The notes below the pieces were generated by a model. It searched no databases. It saw only the letters and a list, made by a program, of their open reading frames with translations, and was not told the origin of the DNA. From CAVURS01 sp963834425 (GTDB taxonomy: Bacteria > Actinomycetota > Actinomycetes > Actinomycetales > CAVURS01), in the NCBI GenBank assembly GCA_963834425.1, contig CAWIBR010000010.1, positions 310,001 to 374,000 of the forward strand: DNA of 64,000 bases, given 5' to 3'. This document shows, one piece after another, positions 9,060 to 17,927 of this stretch (positions within the stretch are counted from its first letter, which is position 1; the number at the start of each line of letters is the position of its first letter). Both the position numbers and the translations under genes were made by a program.

Positions 9060-9087
9060 GCGACCGGCCGGGCGCCCGGCCGGTCGC
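9060..9087. repeat. 28-bp perfect palindrome in the kinase/LuxR divergent promoter region
   Basis: GCGACCGGCCGGGC followed by its exact reverse complement. It lies in the 139-bp space between the kinase start (9003, minus) and the LuxR-type start (9143, plus). A related imperfect copy (GGCCGGCGCCCGGCC) lies at 9027-9041. It could be an operator or a very stable hairpin. Confidence 0.8.
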
Positions 9088-9142
9088 ACGGCCCGGCGCA
9101 CCAATCGCGGGAGATGTGCGGTTCGCGGAGTTACAGTGGCGA

Positions 9143-9817
9143 ATGACCTTGTCCGAGCTGGGGCCAGCCGGATGGCTGAGCCGGACACTGGTCGCCGTAC
9201 AGCCCCGGCTGGTGGCCGAACTGATCGGCCACCGACTGCATCGAGAGGCGGGCGTCTCCGTCGTCGACGTGGTCTGGACCGGCGAGGACATCCTGCCGGC
9301 CGTCGAGACGAGCCGACCGGAGGTGTTGGTTCTCGACCTGCACCTCCTGGCGGGTGACGTCGGCGCCTTCCTGGGACGGATCCGGGACGTGCGTCCGGAC
9401 GCGCGGACGGTGATCCTGACCGGCGGATCAGCCGAGCGTCTGGTGATGGAGGCGGTGGAGGCGGGGTGCACGTCGTTCGTGGCGACGAGCTCGTCCGAGG
9501 AGGACCTCGTCGCGGCGGTCCATGCGGCTCGGACCGGTGAACCGCATCTGCCAGCGGAGCTGGTGGCCGAGCTGATGCACCGGCTCGATCGGTCGCACCG
9601 GCCGATCCGGGACGAACTGACCGCCCGGGAGCTGGACGTCCTGCGTCTGCTGGCGGCCGGGCTCAACAACGCAGCGGTGGCCGACCGGCTGGGCCTCAGC
9701 GTCAATACCGTGCGCCACCACGTGCAGGGCATCTTGAATCGACTGGGTGTGCACACCAAACTCCAGGCGGTGACGCTGGCGTTGCGGCAAGGGCTGATCT
9801 CCCCGGAAGACGATTGA
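9143..9817 (+). CDS. LuxR-family response regulator
   Basis: A 224-residue protein from ATG 9143. The first 120 residues look like a receiver domain with a possible phosphoacceptor in VLVLDLHLLAGD (about D65); the acidic pair that binds magnesium is poorly kept. The C-terminal LuxR helix-turn-helix is clear: LTARELDVLRLLAAGLNNAA and LGLSVNTVRHHVQGIL. It is a DNA-binding regulator. No partner kinase is adjacent in the same direction, although the KdpD-like kinase is divergent. The frame stays open well upstream of 9143, but that stretch lies over the kinase gene on the other strand. Confidence 0.85.
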   Translation: MTLSELGPAGWLSRTLVAVQPRLVAELIGHRLHREAGVSVVDVVWTGEDILPAVETSRPEVLVLDLHLLAGDVGAFLGRIRDVRPDARTVILTGGSAERLVMEAVEAGCTSFVATSSSEEDLVAAVHAARTGEPHLPAELVAELMHRLDRSHRPIRDELTARELDVLRLLAAGLNNAAVADRLGLSVNTVRHHVQGILNRLGVHTKLQAVTLALRQGLISPEDD

Positions 9818-9876
9818 CAGCAGCCTCTTTGCTGGTTGGATGCGCTAGGCCCCACCACCACAGAGGATGTGCCGCC

Positions 9877-11853
9877 GTGCGCAGAAGCCGTCTGGGCGTT
9901 GTCGTCGTCGCCGCAGTCTCTTTGGTGGCTGCCGGCTTGGCTTCCGGGCTCTCGCCTGCATCGGCGGCACCGGACTCCTCCCAGGGACTGGTCGTCGGCA
10001 ACCTGACCCTGCACCACTGCACGGTCCTGCCGCACGCGTGGTGCGGCTCCGTCGAGCGCAAGTGGGATCCATCGGGTCACGTGTCCGGCTCTCTCGCAGT
10101 CGGTTTCGCCTTCCTGCCCGCCAGTGACACCTCGCAACCGGCCCTGGGCACCCTGGTGCCGCACGAGGGCGGCCCGGGCTACTCCACGACGGACAGCGCC
10201 GTCGACTACGCCGCGATGTACGGCCCGCTGCTGCAGCGTCGCAACCTGCTGCTCGTCGACCAGCGCGGCAGCGGGCTCACGGACCCGATCCGCTGTCCCT
10301 CGCTGCAGCACCTGGTCGGTCCCTACGCACCGGCGGCCGCGACCTGTGCCGCCACCCTCGGCGACCACTTCGACCTCTACGGCTCCGCACTGAGCGCCGA
10401 CGACCTCTCGGCGGTGATCTCCGCGCTCCACCTGGCCCCCGTCGACCTGTACGGCGATTCCTACGGCACCTTCTTCGCGCAGGTCTTCCTCGGCCGCCAT
10501 CCCGGCCAGCTCCGCAGCGTCGTCCTGGACTCGGCGTACCCGACGTACGGCGAGGACGCGTGGTACGGCACCCAGGGGCCGGCCTTGATCAGCTCCTACC
10601 AGAAGGTGTGCGAGCGCACGCCGTCCTGCCAGGCGTTGGGCGGCTCGACCATCGACCGGCTGACCCGGCTGCTGGATCAGTTGCGCCAGAAACCGTTGCA
10701 CGGCAGGCAATCCGGGGCCGATGGCCGGATGCACAACGTCACGATCGACCCGGTCGAGCTGACCTACGTGGCCTACGCGGCGACGTTCAGCACCGCGATC
10801 TACCGCGAGTTCGACCCGGCGGTGCGGGCGGCCCTGGCCGGCGATGTCGACCCGATCGCCCGCCTGGTCGCCGAGCAGGATTTCGTTGGCGGCGACGGTC
10901 CGGCCCAGGCCTACAGCGAGGGGCTGGACGCGGCCGTCACCTGCCAGGACAACCCCCAGCTCTACGACATGAGCCAGCCGCCGGCGGTGCGCGAGCAGCA
11001 GTACGCCGCGGCTGTGCAGGCGAAGCAGCAGAGTGACCCGGGCATCTACGCGCCGTTCACCCTGCAGGAGTACCTCAGCTCGGAGTGGGGACAGCAGGAC
11101 ATCTGCCAGCAGTGGCCGGTCGCCGACCCGGCGCACGCGGCCGCCCTCCCGATGCCGCTCGCCGGGCACTACGCGGCCGTGCCGACGCTGATCCTGTCCG
11201 GAGAGCTCGACACGATCACCACGCCCGCCGAGGGCGCGCTGGTCGCGGCTCAGATCCCGGGCTCACGGCAGGTGCTGGTGGCCAACAGCACGCACGTGAC
11301 GGCGGAGGATGACAGCGACGGCTGCGGGCGGGCGCTCGTGCAGGACTTCGTGTCGGCGCCCACGGCGGCCCTCCCGGCGCGCGACCTCACGTGTGCGAAG
11401 GATGTCCCGCCGGTGCGAGGAGCCCCGACGTACTCGAAGTCGTTCCGCGGCAACGGATCGGGCGATCTGAGGAGCCGGGCCGCGATGACGGCGGCGCTGA
11501 CCGTCGCCGACATGACCGACCGCTGGCAGGAGTCCATCGCGAGCTCGGGCTTCGGGCTCTATGGCGGCCGGTGGACGGACACGGGAGACCACACGGTGAC
11601 CCTGCACCTCAAGGGGGTGCGGCTGGCCAAGGATCTCGCCGTGACCGGGACAGTGGTCTGGCATCGCTACGCGCACCACCTGACCGCCACCCTGCGGGTT
11701 GCCCAGGTGGGCGCCAACGGCGCCGTCGTCCACACCGACCAGGTCAACGGAACCCTGACCGGCAGCTGGGACACCCGAGCGGCCGGAGCTCGGCTCAAGC
11801 TGACCGGCACCCTGGGCGGGCACCCCGTCAGCTACCGATTCCTCGCTCCCTGA
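9877..11853 (+). CDS. Secreted alpha/beta-hydrolase, peptidase S33 family
   Basis: A 658-residue exported hydrolase. GTG 9877 is preferred over an upstream TTG because it follows AGAGGA and gives a clean signal peptide with cleavage after LSPASA. The nucleophile elbow is GDSYG (about Ser195), the acid is in SGELDTITTP (about Asp445) and the histidine is in NSTHVTAED (about His473). Together they form a full catalytic triad. The family includes secreted tripeptidyl and prolyl aminopeptidases such as those of Streptomyces. A C-terminal extension of about 120 residues, predicted beta-rich, follows the hydrolase fold. It probably releases short peptides outside the cell. The peptide specificity is not shown. 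Confidence 0.88.
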   Translation: MRRSRLGVVVVAAVSLVAAGLASGLSPASAAPDSSQGLVVGNLTLHHCTVLPHAWCGSVERKWDPSGHVSGSLAVGFAFLPASDTSQPALGTLVPHEGGPGYSTTDSAVDYAAMYGPLLQRRNLLLVDQRGSGLTDPIRCPSLQHLVGPYAPAAATCAATLGDHFDLYGSALSADDLSAVISALHLAPVDLYGDSYGTFFAQVFLGRHPGQLRSVVLDSAYPTYGEDAWYGTQGPALISSYQKVCERTPSCQALGGSTIDRLTRLLDQLRQKPLHGRQSGADGRMHNVTIDPVELTYVAYAATFSTAIYREFDPAVRAALAGDVDPIARLVAEQDFVGGDGPAQAYSEGLDAAVTCQDNPQLYDMSQPPAVREQQYAAAVQAKQQSDPGIYAPFTLQEYLSSEWGQQDICQQWPVADPAHAAALPMPLAGHYAAVPTLILSGELDTITTPAEGALVAAQIPGSRQVLVANSTHVTAEDDSDGCGRALVQDFVSAPTAALPARDLTCAKDVPPVRGAPTYSKSFRGNGSGDLRSRAAMTAALTVADMTDRWQESIASSGFGLYGGRWTDTGDHTVTLHLKGVRLAKDLAVTGTVVWHRYAHHLTATLRVAQVGANGAVVHTDQVNGTLTGSWDTRAAGARLKLTGTLGGHPVSYRFLAP

Positions 11854-11886
11854 ACGGTTCTCGCGGCTTGGGCAGCAGCGGCATGG

Positions 11887-13053
11887 TCAGATCAGGGCGC
11901 GGACGCCGCGCTTGCGCATCTGGTCGGCGATGATGATCCGCTGGATCTCGCTCGCGCCTTCCCAGATCCGCTCGACCCGGACCTCCCGCGTGAACCGCTC
12001 GGCGACGTTCTCGCGCATGTAGCCTCGGCCGCCGAAGATCTGCACCGCGCGGTCGGCGACCCGACCCGCCATCTCCGAGGCGTAGAGCTTGGCCATCGAG
12101 CACTGCGCATGGGCCACCTTGCGGTCGATCCCCTCGTCGATCGCCCGCGCCACCGCGTAGACCATCGAGCGGGCCGCGAACAGCTCGGTCAGGCTGTCGG
12201 CCAGCATGCCCTGCACCAGCTGGCGCTCGATCAGCGGCTCACCCCGCACGATCCGTTGCTGCGCAAAGGAAGTCGCCTCCTCGACCAGCCGATCAGCGGC
12301 GCCCAGACACCGGGCGGCCACCATCAACCGCTCAAACCGGAACCACTCGTAGGCGAAGGTCATGCCGTCGCCCTCGGCACCCACGCGGTTGGCGGCCGGC
12401 ACCCGCACACCCTCGAACGCGACGATCGGGTGCTCGTGGGAGAGCGTGTGGCTGTAGGCCGGAGTGCGCACGACCCGCACGCCCGGGCTGGGCAGGTCGA
12501 CGATGAACATCGCGTGCTGCCCGGCGAACTCGCCGTCGACCAGCCGGGCCTGGACGAAGGCGTAGTCGGCCCCGTTGTACGACGTGACGTGCCACTTGAC
12601 GCCGTCGATGACGTAGTCGTCGCCGTCTCGCTTGGCCGTCGAGGTGATCGCATCGACGTCCGAGCCGGCGTCCTCCTCGGTGATGGCGTAGCACTCGTGG
12701 ATCTCCCCGCGCGCAGCCGGCTTCACGTAGCGCTCGATCTGCTCGGGTGTCGCGACCTCGGGCAGCCAGGCCGGGGGCGTGCCCATGACCCAGGCCAAGC
12801 CATTGGTGGCTCGCCCGCACTGCTCCTGGACCAGGACCTGCTGCAGCGTCGTACAACCCTGGCCGCCGTACTCGACCGGCATGTTCGTGGCGTAGAGGCC
12901 GCGCTCGATGGCCCGGCGCTCGTGCTCCGCCTCCAGCCCGTCCGGCAGATGACCCCCGACCAGCTCGGCCTGCTCCTCCAGCGGGATCAGCTCGTCGACG
13001 AACGCTCGGGCGCGGGCCTGGAGCTCGAGGTCCTGCGGGGACAGGCCGTACAT
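11887..13053 (-). CDS. Acyl-CoA dehydrogenase
   Basis: A 388-residue FAD-dependent acyl-CoA dehydrogenase, of standard length. It shows CYAITEEDAGSDVDAI (FAD/acyl-binding region), the helical C-terminal domain with QIFGGRGYMRENVAERFTRE and the catalytic base glutamate in WEGASEIQ (about E365). It introduces a double bond into an acyl-CoA in the cytoplasm, passing electrons to ETF. It is divergent from the FAD-dependent oxidoreductase at 13115, with a palindromic operator (13081-13096) in the 61-bp gap. The same operator type stands before the acyl-CoA ligase and the polyamine-type transporter, so this enzyme probably works on the acyl-CoA made by that ligase. Substrate unknown. Confidence 0.93.
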   Translation of the reverse strand: MYGLSPQDLELQARARAFVDELIPLEEQAELVGGHLPDGLEAEHERRAIERGLYATNMPVEYGGQGCTTLQQVLVQEQCGRATNGLAWVMGTPPAWLPEVATPEQIERYVKPAARGEIHECYAITEEDAGSDVDAITSTAKRDGDDYVIDGVKWHVTSYNGADYAFVQARLVDGEFAGQHAMFIVDLPSPGVRVVRTPAYSHTLSHEHPIVAFEGVRVPAANRVGAEGDGMTFAYEWFRFERLMVAARCLGAADRLVEEATSFAQQRIVRGEPLIERQLVQGMLADSLTELFAARSMVYAVARAIDEGIDRKVAHAQCSMAKLYASEMAGRVADRAVQIFGGRGYMRENVAERFTREVRVERIWEGASEIQRIIIADQMRKRGVRALI

Positions 13054-13080
13054 GGCGGCACTCCTCCTGAGAAGACTGTT

Positions 13081-13096
13081 GACTGACCGTTCAGTC
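13081..13096. promoter_or_regulatory. Shared palindromic operator, site 1 (putative TetR target)
   Basis: GACTGACCGTTCAGTC, followed by TATG; one mismatch from a perfect palindrome. It lies between the divergent acyl-CoA dehydrogenase and FAD oxidoreductase genes. GTTCAGTCTATG is identical to the sites at 17842-17857 and 21531-21546. Confidence 0.75.
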
Positions 13097-13114
13097 TATG
13101 CCAGCGTCGACACC

Positions 13115-14351
13115 GTGAACAGCGCCAGTCTGGGTGCGGCCGCCGGTGCGGGACGCGCCGATGCCGTCGTCGTCGGTGGTGGCACGGTCGGCGCCTGGAC
13201 TGCGTGGTTCCTCCGTCGCGCGGGCCTGGCCAAGGTCGTGCTGCTCGAGGCGTCGACCCTCGGACAGGGTGCGAGCTCGCGGGCCGCAGGCATGGTCCGC
13301 GCCCAGGGTGGCACGCCGCCAGCCGTGCAGCTCGGCCTCTTCAGCCGCGACTTCTATGCCGGCCAGCAGGCCGAGCTGGGCATCGACTCCGGTTTCGTGG
13401 CGCAGGGCTATCACATGCCGTGCTTCACGGCGGCCGAGGTCGAGCAGGCCCACGCGCGGATCGCCATGCAGCGCAGCTGCGGCCTGGACGTGACCTGGCT
13501 CGGTCCGGACGACTTCGATGCGGCTAACCCCAACATCGCGCCTGGCCGCACCTTGGGTGCGTCGTACGCCCCAGGCGATGGGTACATCGACCCGCCGCGC
13601 AACGTCTTGGCTTACACCGCAGCGCTTTTCATGGCCGGCGTCGAGGTCCGCGAGCGGACGGCGATGACCGGACTGGTGACGGACGGTGGCCGGGTCGTCG
13701 GCGTCCAGACCACGGCCGGCGTCATCTCGACCGAGCGGGTGGTGATCACCGGGGGACCGCAGCTGCAAGGGCTGGGCGAACAGCTCGGCGCGCGGATCCC
13801 GTCGGCCGGTGTGCGGCACCAGGTCGTCGTGACCGAGCCCCATGCAGGACGTCGCCCCCGACCGCCTGCCGATGGTCTTCGATGTCGTCGCCGGCATCTA
13901 CTGGCGGCCCTGCGAAGGCGGCGTCATGTGGGGGATGAGCAACCCCGAGGAGCCGCCGGGGACGACCGTCGAGTTCGACTGGAGCTACTACGAGAAGCTC
14001 CGGGAGCGGGTCGTCGACCTGGTGCCGGCGATCGGCCGACTGGGCTTGCGCCGCACCTGGGCCGCCACCATCGACTTCACTCCGGACCACCTGCCGATCC
14101 TCGGTCCCCTGCTCGTCGGGCCCGGGGCTCCCGACGAGCAGGACCGGATCGACGGCACGACGGTCGCCGCCGCGGGCGGCCACGGGATGATGTGGGGCCC
14201 CGGCGTCGCCCGGGCCGCCGCCGACCTGGCTCTGACCGGCACGACCGACCTGGTCGACGCGAGCGAGCTGGGCCTGGACCGGTTCGACCTCAGCGGGCGC
14301 TCACGCCTGGCCGCCGACCCCATCGCACTCCCGTTCCCCGAGAGGACCTGA
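13115..14351 (+). CDS. FAD-dependent oxidoreductase (DAO/sarcosine-oxidase type), one frameshift
   Basis: The N-terminal part (GTG 13115) has the FAD-binding DAVVVGGGTVGAWTAWFL and ends in VTEPHA. The C-terminal part, in the +1 frame from about 13842, continues MQDVAPDRLPMVFDV and ends with GGHGMMWGPGVARAAADLAL, the classical DAO-family C-terminal FAD motif. Removing one C from CCCC at 13838-13841 restores TEPMQDVAP and a protein of about 411 residues. The break is thus most likely a sequence error. Family members oxidise secondary or tertiary amines and amino acids such as sarcosine, dimethylglycine or D-amino acids. The gene is followed at 1 nt by a cupin gene and shares an operator with amine-uptake genes, so amine oxidation is likely. 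Confidence 0.85.
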
Positions 14352-14352
14352 C

Positions 14353-14709
14353 ATGACTGGCCTGCACCTGCTCCCGACCCCCGCCGTGGTCGACGCGCTC
14401 AACTTCGACGAGCTCGAGGACTGGGGGCCGCTGGAGGAGGCGACCGGCCCAGCCATGGCCACGCGCGGTCGCACCATCTGGGAGGACGGCTCGCTGTCCG
14501 CGGGCATCTGGGAGTGCACCGCCGGCCCGTCGTACTGGGTCCAGGACGAGCACGAGGTGATCCAGGTCCTGGCCGGCCGGATGACCGTGACGATCGATGG
14601 CGGCGAGCCGGTCGAGCTGGGCGCCGGTGACCTGGCCGTCTTCCCCAAGGGCTGGTCGGGCACCTGGGAGATCCACGAGACGATCCGCAAGGTCTACGCG
14701 ATCTTCTGA
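14353..14709 (+). CDS. Small cupin-domain protein (DUF861/cupin_3 type)
   Basis: A 118-residue single-domain beta-barrel protein. The cupin core is visible in SLSAGIWECTAGPSYWVQDE, EVIQVLAGRMTVTIDGGE and LGAGDLAVFPKGWSGTWEIH; the last block is typical of the cupin_3 subfamily. It begins one nucleotide after the oxidoreductase stop, so the two are translationally coupled. Cupin_3 proteins often accompany amine and amino-acid oxidoreductases or aminotransferases. The precise role, enzyme or sensor, is not known. The family's metal-binding histidines are few here, so catalysis is not assured. Confidence 0.85.
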   Translation: MTGLHLLPTPAVVDALNFDELEDWGPLEEATGPAMATRGRTIWEDGSLSAGIWECTAGPSYWVQDEHEVIQVLAGRMTVTIDGGEPVELGAGDLAVFPKGWSGTWEIHETIRKVYAIF

Positions 14710-14743
14710 CCGCGCCCCGAGCGGTCCGGGAGATGATGCCCCG

Positions 14744-15538
14744 GTGAGCGATGAGGGTTACTTGCTCGACAACCGGCAACGCGAGGCCGGTCGGCGGTTC
14801 GACGCCCTGGCCGAGCTGCTGGACCCGTGGACCTTCCGGCACATCGAGGCTCTCGGCATCCGCATCGGGTGGCGGTGCCTGGAGATCGGCGCCGGTGGTC
14901 CGTCGGTGCCGAGCTGGCTGGCCGGCCGGGTCGGTCCGACCGGTCAGGTGCTGGCCACCGACATCGACACCTCCTGGATGCCCGGCCCGAACGATCGGTC
15001 GTACGACGTGTTGCGGCACGACATCGGCACTGATCCCTTGCCGGACAACGGGTTCGACCTGATCCATGCACGACTGGTGTTGGTCCACGTGCCCACGCGC
15101 GACGCCGTGATCGGCCGGCTGGTCGAGGCTCTCCGGCGCGGCGGTTGGCTGCTGCTGGAGGACGCCGACCCGGCCCTGCAGCCGTTGCTCTGCCCTGACG
15201 AGTCGGGGCCGGAGCAGGAGCTGGCCAACCGGCTGCGGCACGGCTTCCGCACCCTGCTCGCCCAGCGCGGGGCGGAGCTCGGCTACGGCCGGACCTTGCC
15301 CGGCGTCCTGCGCTCGGCCGGCCTGCAGGACGTGCGAGCCGACGCCTACTTCCCGATCGCCTCGCCCGCCTGCACCGCGCTGGAGATCGCGACGGTCGAG
15401 CAGATCCGCGAGCGGCTGGTGACGAGCGGCATCGCGACCGATGAGGAGATCGACGAGCACCTGGCCAACGTCGTGCGTGGCGACATGGACCTGGCCACCG
15501 CGCCGTTGATCTCCGCCTGGGGCCGCCGCCCCCTCTGA
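14744..15538 (+). CDS. Class I SAM-dependent methyltransferase
   Basis: A 264-residue protein starting at GTG 14744 after GGGAG. Motif I (CLEIGAGGPSVPSWLA) and the acidic residue of motif II (LATDID) mark the Rossmann methyltransferase fold. FDLIHARLVLVHVPTRDAVI and ALRRGGWLLLEDAD are the post-motif strands. The acceptor cannot be told. It follows the cupin gene by 34 bp on the same strand and may belong to the same operon. It converges on the acyl-CoA ligase gene, and the space between holds a palindromic element at 15542-15647. Confidence 0.88.
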   Translation: MSDEGYLLDNRQREAGRRFDALAELLDPWTFRHIEALGIRIGWRCLEIGAGGPSVPSWLAGRVGPTGQVLATDIDTSWMPGPNDRSYDVLRHDIGTDPLPDNGFDLIHARLVLVHVPTRDAVIGRLVEALRRGGWLLLEDADPALQPLLCPDESGPEQELANRLRHGFRTLLAQRGAELGYGRTLPGVLRSAGLQDVRADAYFPIASPACTALEIATVEQIRERLVTSGIATDEEIDEHLANVVRGDMDLATAPLISAWGRRPL

Positions 15539-15541
15539 CCC

Positions 15542-15647
15542 GCCGTACTCCCATCCGGCCGCCGTACTCCCGCGGGCGACGGTGAGCGAGTGAAATGTCC
15601 GATTCCAAGCGCTGGATGGGAGCACCGTCGGCTGGACGGGAGCACCG
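15542..15647. terminator. Convergent-gene palindromic element with doubled arms (bidirectional terminator candidate)
   Basis: The left arm holds two direct units (GCCGTACTCCCATCC at 15542-15556 and GCCGTACTCCCGC at 15561-15573). The right arm holds two inverted units (GGATGGGAGCACCG at 15614-15627 and GGACGGGAGCACCG at 15634-15647). It fills the gap between two converging genes. The layout, two direct and two inverted units, is the same as in the 105-bp elements at 31830 and 51713, though the sequence differs. Confidence 0.55.
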
Positions 15648-15651
15648 CGCG

Positions 15652-17817
15652 CTAAGGGGAGTACGGGATGACGAGGGCGTCGAGGGCGACCAGGCCGCCG
15701 GCGCCGGCCGGCCGGGCCAGGACCGGGTTGATGTCGACGGCCTCCAGCGCCTCGCCGAGCTCGACGGCCAACGTCGACAGCGCGACGATCGCGGCCACGA
15801 CACCCTCGACGTCAGCGGCCGGCCCGCCGCGGTAGCCGTCCAGCAGCCGCCGGACCTTCAACCGGTCCAGCACGCGACGGGCCACGCTGGCCGACACCGG
15901 CGGCAGCGCGACGGCGCGGTCGTCGACCAGCTCGATCAGTACGCCGCCGGCAGCCACCAGGACGAGCGGGCCCAGGAGCGGGTCGCGCACGATGCCGAGC
16001 GCGAGCTCCACCCCGCCAGAGGTAGCCATCGCCGACACCGTCACGGCTGGACCGAGCCGCGCAGCCAGGTCGGCGTAGCCCGCAGCCACCGCATCGTCGC
16101 CGACCAGATCGAGCAGGACGCCGCCGACGTCGGACTTGTGCGCGATGGCGGGGTCGTCGGTCTTCAGGACCACGGGCCCGTCGATCGCCCCACCGATCGC
16201 CCTACCGATCGCCCGGGCCGCCGCCACGGCCTCGGCGGCGCTCGCGACGGCCGTGGTCGGCACAACGGGCAGGCCGTAGTCCGCGAGCAGCGCGAACGCC
16301 GTCGTCGTGTCCAGCGGCCCAGCCGCGAGCCGGGTCAACCACCTCCGCTGCCGCTCGGCATCGATGGCGGATCCGGCCGCCGGCTCCGGACGGGTCGGTC
16401 GATCGCCGTACGACGCGAGATGTTTCAGGGCCAGCAAGCCACTGCGGGCGCCCTCCAGGACGGGGATCCCGTGCGCTCGCAGTCGCTGAGCCTGCTCGAG
16501 GTCCATCGCGGAGTGCATGGTGGACAGCAAGGCCAGGGGCACATCCGTGGAGTCCCAGACGTCCTGCAGCGCAAGGGGATACGACTCATCGCCGTCGAAC
16601 TCGGTGACCAGGTCGATGGCCAGGGCGACCACGCCGACGCCCGGGTCGTCGGCCATGGCCTGCAACGAGGCCGCGAACAGGCCGCGGGTGTCGGCGCCCG
16701 TCCCCCAGACGTCGAGCGGGTTGCCGGGGATCAGCCCGGGGTCGAGCAGGTCACTGAGCCGCGCGACCGTGGCTTCGGCCAGCGGGCTGAACGGCGCGCC
16801 GACCTGGTCGGCCAGATCGACGACCATCGCCCGCTCGGCGCCACTGTCGTGCACCGTGGCGATGCCGCTCGTGCCCGGCCGAAGACGCCGGCCGGCCGCG
16901 AACAGCTCCAAGGTGTCGGCCAGCTCATCCAGGTCGTGGACCCGCAGCACGTCGTACGCATCGAACAGGGCCTCCCAGGCCCCATCGGCCCCGGCCAGGG
17001 CGCCGGAGTGGGCGGCGACCATCGCCGCGCCGGGCCCCGAGGTGCCCACCGTGAGGGCGACGACCGGCACGCCCTGCTCGGCCGCCCGGGCCAGGCCCGA
17101 ACGCAGCCGGTCCGGCGCACGCATGGTCTCCAGCAGCAAGGCGACGGCGCCCGTCTCGGGTTGGTCGAGGGCATAACCGAGGTAGTCCGCAGCCGTGGTG
17201 ACGAGCTCCTGCCCCGAGGAGACCGCGAGGGAGAAGCCGAGCCGTCGATGACTGCGCAGGAGGGCCGAGAACGCCGAGCCCGAGTGCGAGACCAGGGCGA
17301 TCGGCCCGGCCGGCAGCGGGTCGGCCTCGACGTAGCCAATGGCCCGCACACCGCGGGCGACGTTGACGAAGCCCATGCAGCCGCCGCCACAGACGGCCAT
17401 CCCGGCCTCGGCGGCCAGCGACGACACGGCCGCGCGCAGGCTCCCCCCGTCGGCGGCCTGACCCACGACGCTGCCGAAGATCACGGCCGATCGATCGCCG
17501 CGTTTGGCCGCGAGCGTGAGCTGCTCCTCCAGGGCCGAGTCCGGTACGCCGAGCAGCACCAGGTCGACCGGCTCGTCGAGGTCGGCCAGCGAGCCCACGC
17601 AGGGCCGGCCGTCGATCTCGCCGTACCGGGGGTTGACCAGGCGCACGTCCAGTCCGGGGCGGCTGCGGCCGACCTCGGTGACCATCCGATGACCGAAACT
17701 GCCAGGGCGGGCGCTGGCTCCGACCAGGGCGATCGAGCGCGGCTCGAGCAACGCGCGCACCGGGCCGGCCGGCCGATCGCTCTGCTCTGATGGACGCGCC
17801 AATTCCGAGTTCCCCAC
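15652..17817 (-). CDS. NDP-forming acyl-CoA synthetase (acetate-CoA ligase family, fused subunits)
   Basis: A 721-residue fusion of alpha- and beta-type domains. The N-terminal CoA-binding domain starts SIALVGASARPGSFGHRM. A succinyl-CoA-ligase-like domain follows, with VSHSGSAFSALL and the likely phosphohistidine region MVAAHSGALAG. The C-terminal ATP-grasp domain carries VLKTDDPAIAHKSDVGGV and ends LEAVDINPVLARP. The class makes an acyl-CoA from a carboxylic acid, CoA and ATP, giving ADP and phosphate. It is divergent from the TetR gene across an operator (17842-17857). With the acyl-CoA dehydrogenase it suggests that a carboxylate product is activated and then oxidised. The C-terminal stretch AIGRAIGGAIDG comes from a short DNA repeat. 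Acid substrate unknown. Confidence 0.9.
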   Translation of the reverse strand: MGNSELARPSEQSDRPAGPVRALLEPRSIALVGASARPGSFGHRMVTEVGRSRPGLDVRLVNPRYGEIDGRPCVGSLADLDEPVDLVLLGVPDSALEEQLTLAAKRGDRSAVIFGSVVGQAADGGSLRAAVSSLAAEAGMAVCGGGCMGFVNVARGVRAIGYVEADPLPAGPIALVSHSGSAFSALLRSHRRLGFSLAVSSGQELVTTAADYLGYALDQPETGAVALLLETMRAPDRLRSGLARAAEQGVPVVALTVGTSGPGAAMVAAHSGALAGADGAWEALFDAYDVLRVHDLDELADTLELFAAGRRLRPGTSGIATVHDSGAERAMVVDLADQVGAPFSPLAEATVARLSDLLDPGLIPGNPLDVWGTGADTRGLFAASLQAMADDPGVGVVALAIDLVTEFDGDESYPLALQDVWDSTDVPLALLSTMHSAMDLEQAQRLRAHGIPVLEGARSGLLALKHLASYGDRPTRPEPAAGSAIDAERQRRWLTRLAAGPLDTTTAFALLADYGLPVVPTTAVASAAEAVAAARAIGRAIGGAIDGPVVLKTDDPAIAHKSDVGGVLLDLVGDDAVAAGYADLAARLGPAVTVSAMATSGGVELALGIVRDPLLGPLVLVAAGGVLIELVDDRAVALPPVSASVARRVLDRLKVRRLLDGYRGGPAADVEGVVAAIVALSTLAVELGEALEAVDINPVLARPAGAGGLVALDALVIPYSP

Positions 17818-17841
17818 GGGCCGCCTGTCGCTGTAGGCTCT

Positions 17842-17857
17842 GACTGACTGTTCAGTC
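17842..17857. promoter_or_regulatory. Shared palindromic operator, site 2 (at the TetR gene promoter)
   Basis: GACTGACTGTTCAGTC, followed by TATG, lies between the acyl-CoA ligase (start 17817, minus) and the TetR gene (start 17928). It shares GTTCAGTCTATG with sites 1 and 3. Its position upstream of the regulator's own gene suggests autoregulation. Confidence 0.75.
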
Positions 17858-17927
17858 TATGGAGATGACCGGGCCAGGGACAAGCAGCATCACAAGCGGC
17901 TGCGCGGCAGCCGCGGCGGAGGGTCAG

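Noticed and set aside
9004..11169. An apparent very long minus-strand reading frame continuing upstream of the sensor kinase
   Set aside because: It lies antisense to the LuxR-type and S33 peptidase genes, is rich in Arg/Gly/Ala without recognisable domains, and reflects the long open frames expected in high-GC DNA.
15595..17790. A 731-codon plus-strand frame across the acyl-CoA ligase gene
   Set aside because: It is the antisense shadow of a clear ligase with all domains. Its composition is Arg/Gly/Gln/His-rich and has no family match that I can see. The same applies to 52914-55352 over serS and to 3657-5267 over the permease.
15652..17817. Idea that the NDP-forming ligase is DddX, a DMSP-CoA-forming lyase
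   Set aside because: DddX belongs to this superfamily, but so do many acetate- and acyl-CoA ligases. Nothing in the sequence or neighbours (no DddC/DddB type genes) supports DMSP use.
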